Positions 34,625 through 37,769 of a stretch of 37,769 bases of DNA are shown here, piece by piece (the first letter of the stretch is position 1; every line of letters starts with the position of its first letter). Below the pieces are notes generated by a model. It was not told where the DNA came from. It saw only the letters and a list, made by a program, of their open reading frames with translations, and did not search any database. The position numbers and the translations under genes are program-made. The stretch covers positions 4,607 to 42,375 of the forward strand of contig JAADGG010000031.1 in NCBI GenBank assembly GCA_013152485.1. Direction: 5' to 3'. Source of the DNA: Nitrospirota bacterium. GTDB taxonomy: Bacteria > Nitrospirota > Thermodesulfovibrionia > Thermodesulfovibrionales > JdFR-85.

Positions 34625-36334
34625 TCAGCCGGGCTCGTGACCCGCCCGTGCGGTCCGCCTGACCATTCGTGTTACCTCCTCGACGGCTGCATCAGCCTTG
34701 ACCGTCTTCTTCTCCCCGGTCCTCCTGGTCTTGATCTCCACGAGCCCGTCCCTCAGGCCCTTCTCCCCGACGATTACCTGAAGCGGTATGCCGATGAGGT
34801 CGGCGTCCTTGAATTTCACTCCGGCCCTCTCGTTGCGGTCGTCGATGAATACGTCTATCCCCCGCCCGGAGAGTTCCCCGTAGATTTCTTCTGATACGCG
34901 GTTCACCTCTGCACTGCCGGTCTGCAGCGGAAGCAGCATGACATCGAACGGGGCGATCTCTTCGGGCCATACGATACCGTTTTCGTCGTTGTTCTGCTCC
35001 ACTGCCGCTGCGGCGATCCTTGCAGGCCCTATCCCGTAACTGCCCATGACGAGCGGGTGCTCCCTGCCGTCCTCGTCGAGGTAGTTGGCCTTCAGCGGCA
35101 CAGAGTACTTTGTTCCGAGCTTGAAGATGTTTCCGATCTCTATCGCCCGTTCGACCCTCAGGGCGGCCCCGCACCTGGAGCACCCGTCCCCGGACCTTGC
35201 GATGTGGAGGTCCGTCCACTCGGCGGTGAAGTCCTTGCCGGGCCTGATCCCCCTGACGTGGTAGTCCGTCCTGTTCGCCCCGCTTATGTATACGCCCTCC
35301 CTGAGCGCTTCATCCGCGACGATCCTCACATCGTGTCCGGCGGGACCGATGAATCCCGCCTCCACACCGAGGATTTCCACGACCTCGTCCTTGCGGGCCG
35401 GCCTGCAGGGCCCGACGAGCCTCTGCAGTTTCTTCTCCTGGAGCTCCTGGTCGCCCCTGAGGAGCACCAGCAGGGGGCCTTCACCGGATATGTAGAGAAG
35501 GCTCTTTATGAAGTACGCCGGAGGCGCACCGAGGAATTCCGACACCTCCTGCACGGTCCTCTTCCCGGGCGTGTGAACCTCTTCGTACGGCCAGTCCCGG
35601 AACTCGACTTCCGGCGGGACGCTCTCTGCGAGTTCGACGTTCGCCGAGTAACCGCACGAGGCGCAGAGCGCGATCTCGTCCTCTCCGGCCGGGCTCGGGG
35701 CCATGAACTCGTGTGCGGTTGCACCGCCCATCATGCCCGGGTCCGACTCCACCTGGTAGAACCTCAGGCCGCACCGCCTGAATATCCTGTGATAGGCCTC
35801 TTCGTGAAGGCGGTAGCTTTGCGCGAGACCGGCTTCGTCACGGTCGAAACTGTAGGAATCCTTCATGATGAACTCTCTCGTCCTGAGTATTCCGCTCTTC
35901 GGGCGAGCCTCGTCCCTCAGCTTGGTCTGTATCTGATACCATATCTGGGGCAGGGCCCTGTAGGAGCGTATCTCCCGTGCCGCCAGCCATGTCATTATCT
36001 CCTCATGGGTCATGCCCAGACACATATCCCTGCCCGTCCTGTCCTTGAGACGGAACATCTCGTCCCCTATCTCGCTCCACCTGCCGGTCTTCTGCCATAT
36101 GTCGGCCGGATGCAGCAGGGGCAGCAGGAGCTCCTGTGCGCCTGTCAGGGCCATCTCCTCCCTTATTATGGCGTTTATCCTCTCCATCACCCTCCAGCCG
36201 AGCGGCATGAAGATGTAGAGGCCGGATGCAAGCTGCCTTATGTAGCCGGCACGGACCAGCAGCTTGTGACTGACGGCCTCCGCCTCCGACGGTGTCTCCC
36301 GGAGGGTCGGAACACATGTCTTCGAGAATCTCAT
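34625..36334 (-). CDS. proS: Prolyl-tRNA synthetase, bacterial type with editing domain
   Basis: A 569-residue class II synthetase charging tRNA-Pro. The N-terminal catalytic part has LASGLYIFMPLGWRVMERIN, LLPLLHPADIWQKTGRW, the motif 2 region (YRALPQIWYQIQTKLRDEAR) and RTREFIMKDSYSFD. The inserted YbaK-like editing domain (about 225-385) includes TVQEVSEFLG and APPAYFIKSLLYI and should remove mischarged alanine. Motif 3 (MGSYGIGPARIAAAAVEQ) and the anticodon-binding domain follow. GGGAGG lies seven bases before the ATG. No T-box leader is present upstream. Confidence 0.97.
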   Translation of the reverse strand: MRFSKTCVPTLRETPSEAEAVSHKLLVRAGYIRQLASGLYIFMPLGWRVMERINAIIREEMALTGAQELLLPLLHPADIWQKTGRWSEIGDEMFRLKDRTGRDMCLGMTHEEIMTWLAAREIRSYRALPQIWYQIQTKLRDEARPKSGILRTREFIMKDSYSFDRDEAGLAQSYRLHEEAYHRIFRRCGLRFYQVESDPGMMGGATAHEFMAPSPAGEDEIALCASCGYSANVELAESVPPEVEFRDWPYEEVHTPGKRTVQEVSEFLGAPPAYFIKSLLYISGEGPLLVLLRGDQELQEKKLQRLVGPCRPARKDEVVEILGVEAGFIGPAGHDVRIVADEALREGVYISGANRTDYHVRGIRPGKDFTAEWTDLHIARSGDGCSRCGAALRVERAIEIGNIFKLGTKYSVPLKANYLDEDGREHPLVMGSYGIGPARIAAAAVEQNNDENGIVWPEEIAPFDVMLLPLQTGSAEVNRVSEEIYGELSGRGIDVFIDDRNERAGVKFKDADLIGIPLQVIVGEKGLRDGLVEIKTRRTGEKKTVKADAAVEEVTRMVRRTARAGHEPG

Positions 36335-36378
36335 GAGATATCCTCCCTGTAAGTTTTTTTCTTGCTCCTTGCCACCAC

Positions 36379-36390
36379 GAACGGCCGTTC
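36379..36390. promoter_or_regulatory. Perfect 12-base palindrome in the proS/Nudix divergent region
   Basis: GAACGGCCGTTC at 36379-36390 lies 45 bases upstream of the proS start and could be an operator. The rest of 36335-36589 holds the proS ribosome-binding site, a T7 run at 36354-36360 and AT-rich sequence at 36560-36577, but no gene. Confidence 0.25.
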
Positions 36391-36589
36391 TGACGCTCTT
36401 CGGGATCCGGGTATGAGCACCTCAGGCCTGATCAGACGGGTATTTGCCGGCGGATCCGTCTCCCGCCTCCCGCTTCGTCGGTATATCTGTCCGAACCGGG
36501 CCGTTTCGGCGGCTCGTTCGTTTTTTCGACCGGTGTGCCCGCCTGCTTCTGCAAATGCGGAGTAATTATATCATATCGGAAAGACCAAT

Positions 36590-37180
36590 ATGTGCCGTAC
36601 CGGACTGTTGAAAGACGGTGTCGAAGTCTGTTATCTTATGGGCATGGGCGAGGAGATGCTCGAGATAGTCGACAGTGAGGGCAGGGTGATAGGCCGGGCC
36701 TCGAGGGCCGAGATACACGGTGACAACCGCCTCCTGCACCGAGTGGTCCATGTGATCGTCGTGAACCATTCCGGTGATATACTCCTCCAGAAGAGATCCG
36801 TGAACAAAGACGTCGCCCCGGGCAGGTGGGATACGTCCGTAGGAGGACACGTGGATGCAGGAGAGACGGTGGAGTTCGCCCTCAGGAGGGAGATGAGGGA
36901 GGAACTCGGAATAATCGGCGGTAATACGAGGTTCATGTATACATACATCCACACGAACCCCTACGAGTCCGAACTCGTCTTCTCGTACGAGTGCCTGCAC
37001 GAGGGACCCTTCGATTTCAGCACCGAGGAGATAGAGGAGGTCAGGTTCTGGCCGCTGCAGGAGATAGAGGAGACGCTCGGCAAGGGGATTCTGAGCGATA
37101 ATTTCGAGGAGGAATTCCGCAGATACCTCGGCTTTCTGTCAGGCCGCCGCACGTCCGGAAAGGAGCCCGGATCAATTTAG
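36590..37180 (+). CDS. Nudix hydrolase, YfcD-like
   Basis: A 196-residue protein with a perfect Nudix box (G86, E92, R100-E101, E104-E105, G107; GGHVDAGETVEFALRREMRE). The preceding segments EIVDSEGRVIGRASRAEIH and LLQKRS match the YfcD/isopentenyl-diphosphate-isomerase-like branch. The substrate, probably a nucleoside diphosphate derivative, is unknown. Start ATG 36590 is supported by GGAAAG six bases upstream. The domain itself begins near MLEIVDSEG, so starts at 36638, 36644 or 36656 are possible. The gene is divergent from proS. Confidence 0.9.
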   Translation: MCRTGLLKDGVEVCYLMGMGEEMLEIVDSEGRVIGRASRAEIHGDNRLLHRVVHVIVVNHSGDILLQKRSVNKDVAPGRWDTSVGGHVDAGETVEFALRREMREELGIIGGNTRFMYTYIHTNPYESELVFSYECLHEGPFDFSTEEIEEVRFWPLQEIEETLGKGILSDNFEEEFRRYLGFLSGRRTSGKEPGSI

Positions 37181-37183
37181 GAC

Positions 37184-37212
37184 TTGACAAGGATATAATT
37201 TATTATTATTAT
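37184..37212 (+). promoter_or_regulatory. Sigma70-like promoter opening the AT-rich leader
   Basis: TTGACA (37184-37189) and TATTAT (37207-37212) are separated by 17 bases, directly after the Nudix stop codon. The -10 lies in a run of ATT/TTA triplets (37199-37222). Confidence 0.55.
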
Positions 37213-37350
37213 ATTATTATAAATAAAGATGGGGATGGGAAAGAGGCCGTTATTCAGCAAAGACTCTTCAGTGACAGCTAAACTCTTTTTGCTTGCCAAT
37301 CCACAGCTTGTTTCGGAAACTATTAGTTAGTGCTATCCCCAGCAGACGAT

Positions 37351-37376
37351 ACACAAGTTTATGTGGGTGTTTTTTT
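37351..37376 (+). terminator. Weak intrinsic terminator or attenuator
   Basis: CACA (37352-37355) pairs with TGTG (37362-37365), with alternative pairing of ACAC (37351-37354) and GTGT (37367-37370). Seven T follow (37370-37376). The stem is short and AT-rich, so strength is doubtful. Confidence 0.35.
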
Positions 37377-37377
37377 C

Positions 37378-37391
37378 TTGACATAGATCAG
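37378..37391 (+). promoter_or_regulatory. CRP/FNR-family-like dyad
   Basis: TTGAC-ATAG-ATCAG resembles the FNR box TTGAT-N4-ATCAA, with one mismatch per half site. It lies 209 bases upstream of the rhodanese-like gene. TTGACA here could also be read as a -35, but no good -10 follows. Confidence 0.3.
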
Positions 37392-37599
37392 CAGCTCTTG
37401 AAGATTTAACTTGTTCTGTACCATATCACATATATAGTCCATTTGTATCCACGGAACAGGGAGGTGATAAACTCTGATAAAACAAGAGACCTGCCTTCAG
37501 AAAACGGCAGGGGGGTGAGGGTAAAAACGGTATTCAAGATTGCTAATCGGTTCGAGATTCATTTCCAGATCATTAAATCATAGGTAAGGAGGTATTTTC

Positions 37600-37769
37600 A
37601 TGAGGAGTAAAAAACTATTTACGGTTTTCTTGGCCCTTGCAGGGCTGTTCCTCTTTGCAGTGCCGTCGGCGTACGCCATGACGGACGTCTCTGCGACCAC
37701 TGCATACAACGCCCTGCAGTCAGACCCGACAGCGGTCATGTTCGATACACGCTCGGTAGACGAGTACAA
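37600..37769 (+). CDS. Exported rhodanese-like domain protein, 3' end cut by window
   Basis: The frame is open from ATG 37600 to the last base, giving 56 full codons. A classical Sec signal peptide is seen: MRSKK, then a hydrophobic core (6-20), then VPSAYA as the cleavage site near residue 26. The mature start has TAYNALQSDPTAVMFDTRSV followed by DEY, the N-terminal pattern of rhodanese domains. The catalytic Cys would lie beyond the window. AAGGAGGT six bases before the ATG is near perfect. Likely a periplasmic sulfur-handling or binding protein. Confidence 0.8.
   Translation, partial: MRSKKLFTVFLALAGLFLFAVPSAYAMTDVSATTAYNALQSDPTAVMFDTRSVDEY

Larger units (their letters stand above)
37213..37585 (+). 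promoter_or_regulatory. Long AT-rich non-coding leader before the rhodanese-like gene
   Basis: About 370 bases with clearly lower GC than the rest of the window and no supported gene. Visible elements are a U-tract terminator candidate (37351-37376), a CRP/FNR-like dyad (37378-37391), and a six-pair hairpin CCTGCC/GGCAGG (37490-37495 with 37506-37511). A GTG frame at 37464-37583 (39 codons) lacks a spaced ribosome-binding site and is not called. The length suggests a regulated leader or a small RNA gene; I cannot name one. Confidence 0.4.

Noticed and set aside
36335-36589. T-box leader for proS
   Set aside because: There is no T-box core and no specifier stem upstream of proS.
37464-37583. 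39-codon frame starting at GTG 37464
   Set aside because: GGGAGG abuts the GTG without spacing, and the frame crosses a hairpin and low-GC leader; coding is not supported.

Overview
The window is GC-rich bacterial chromosome, almost fully coding, with strong use of AGG for arginine and ATA for isoleucine. That codon habit, a Gram-negative polysaccharide export lipoprotein, a cobalamin-dependent ribonucleotide reductase and the mix of housekeeping genes suggest a Nitrospirota bacterium, with Desulfobacterota as the main alternative. This assignment is inference; no rRNA or tRNA gene is visible to confirm it.

Positions 1-12754 (+) are a surface-polysaccharide locus. It starts with a glycosyltransferase cut by the window edge, then a PAPS-type sulfotransferase. 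A tight block follows: a two-domain oxidoreductase fusion, a WbuB-like glycosyltransferase, UDP-GlcNAc 2-epimerase (wecB) and an NAD-dependent sugar epimerase/dehydratase. After a consensus promoter and a leader that can fold into a three-way junction comes the export and regulation module: a Wza-like outer-membrane lipoprotein, a PHP-type tyrosine phosphatase (CpsB/YwqE family) and a fused Wzz/BY-kinase with a tyrosine-rich tail. Together they suggest an amino-sugar-containing, possibly sulfated exopolysaccharide whose export is controlled by tyrosine phosphorylation.

Positions 12851-20958 (+) are housekeeping genes: a short class II ribonucleotide reductase that may be made from a nearly leaderless mRNA; pdxJ-acpS; the NAD(P)HX repair enzyme nnr; a PgeF-type laccase-domain protein; a CBS-pair protein; tsaE; nadK; and a family 4 uracil-DNA glycosylase.

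Positions 30472-20969 (-) are one long co-directional run: guaB, guaA, ispA, dxs, tlyA, an unrecognised repeat protein, a PLP-dependent ornithine/lysine-type decarboxylase and speE. It covers GMP synthesis, isoprenoid precursors, rRNA methylation and polyamines. Divergent from guaB, a sigma70-like promoter drives a 30-codon small ORF and clpC. Then come a membrane-anchored TlpA-like thioredoxin and a DUF4416 protein, with proS convergent to them, a YfcD-like Nudix hydrolase, and after a long AT-rich non-coding leader the start of an exported rhodanese-like protein cut by the window end.

No insertion sequence, prophage, CRISPR array, tRNA or rRNA was seen. The least explained elements are the structured leader at 8196-8292, the small ORF before clpC, the AT-rich region at 37181-37599, the repeat protein at 23146-23838, and a recurring set of GC-rich gene-end hairpins without U-tracts.
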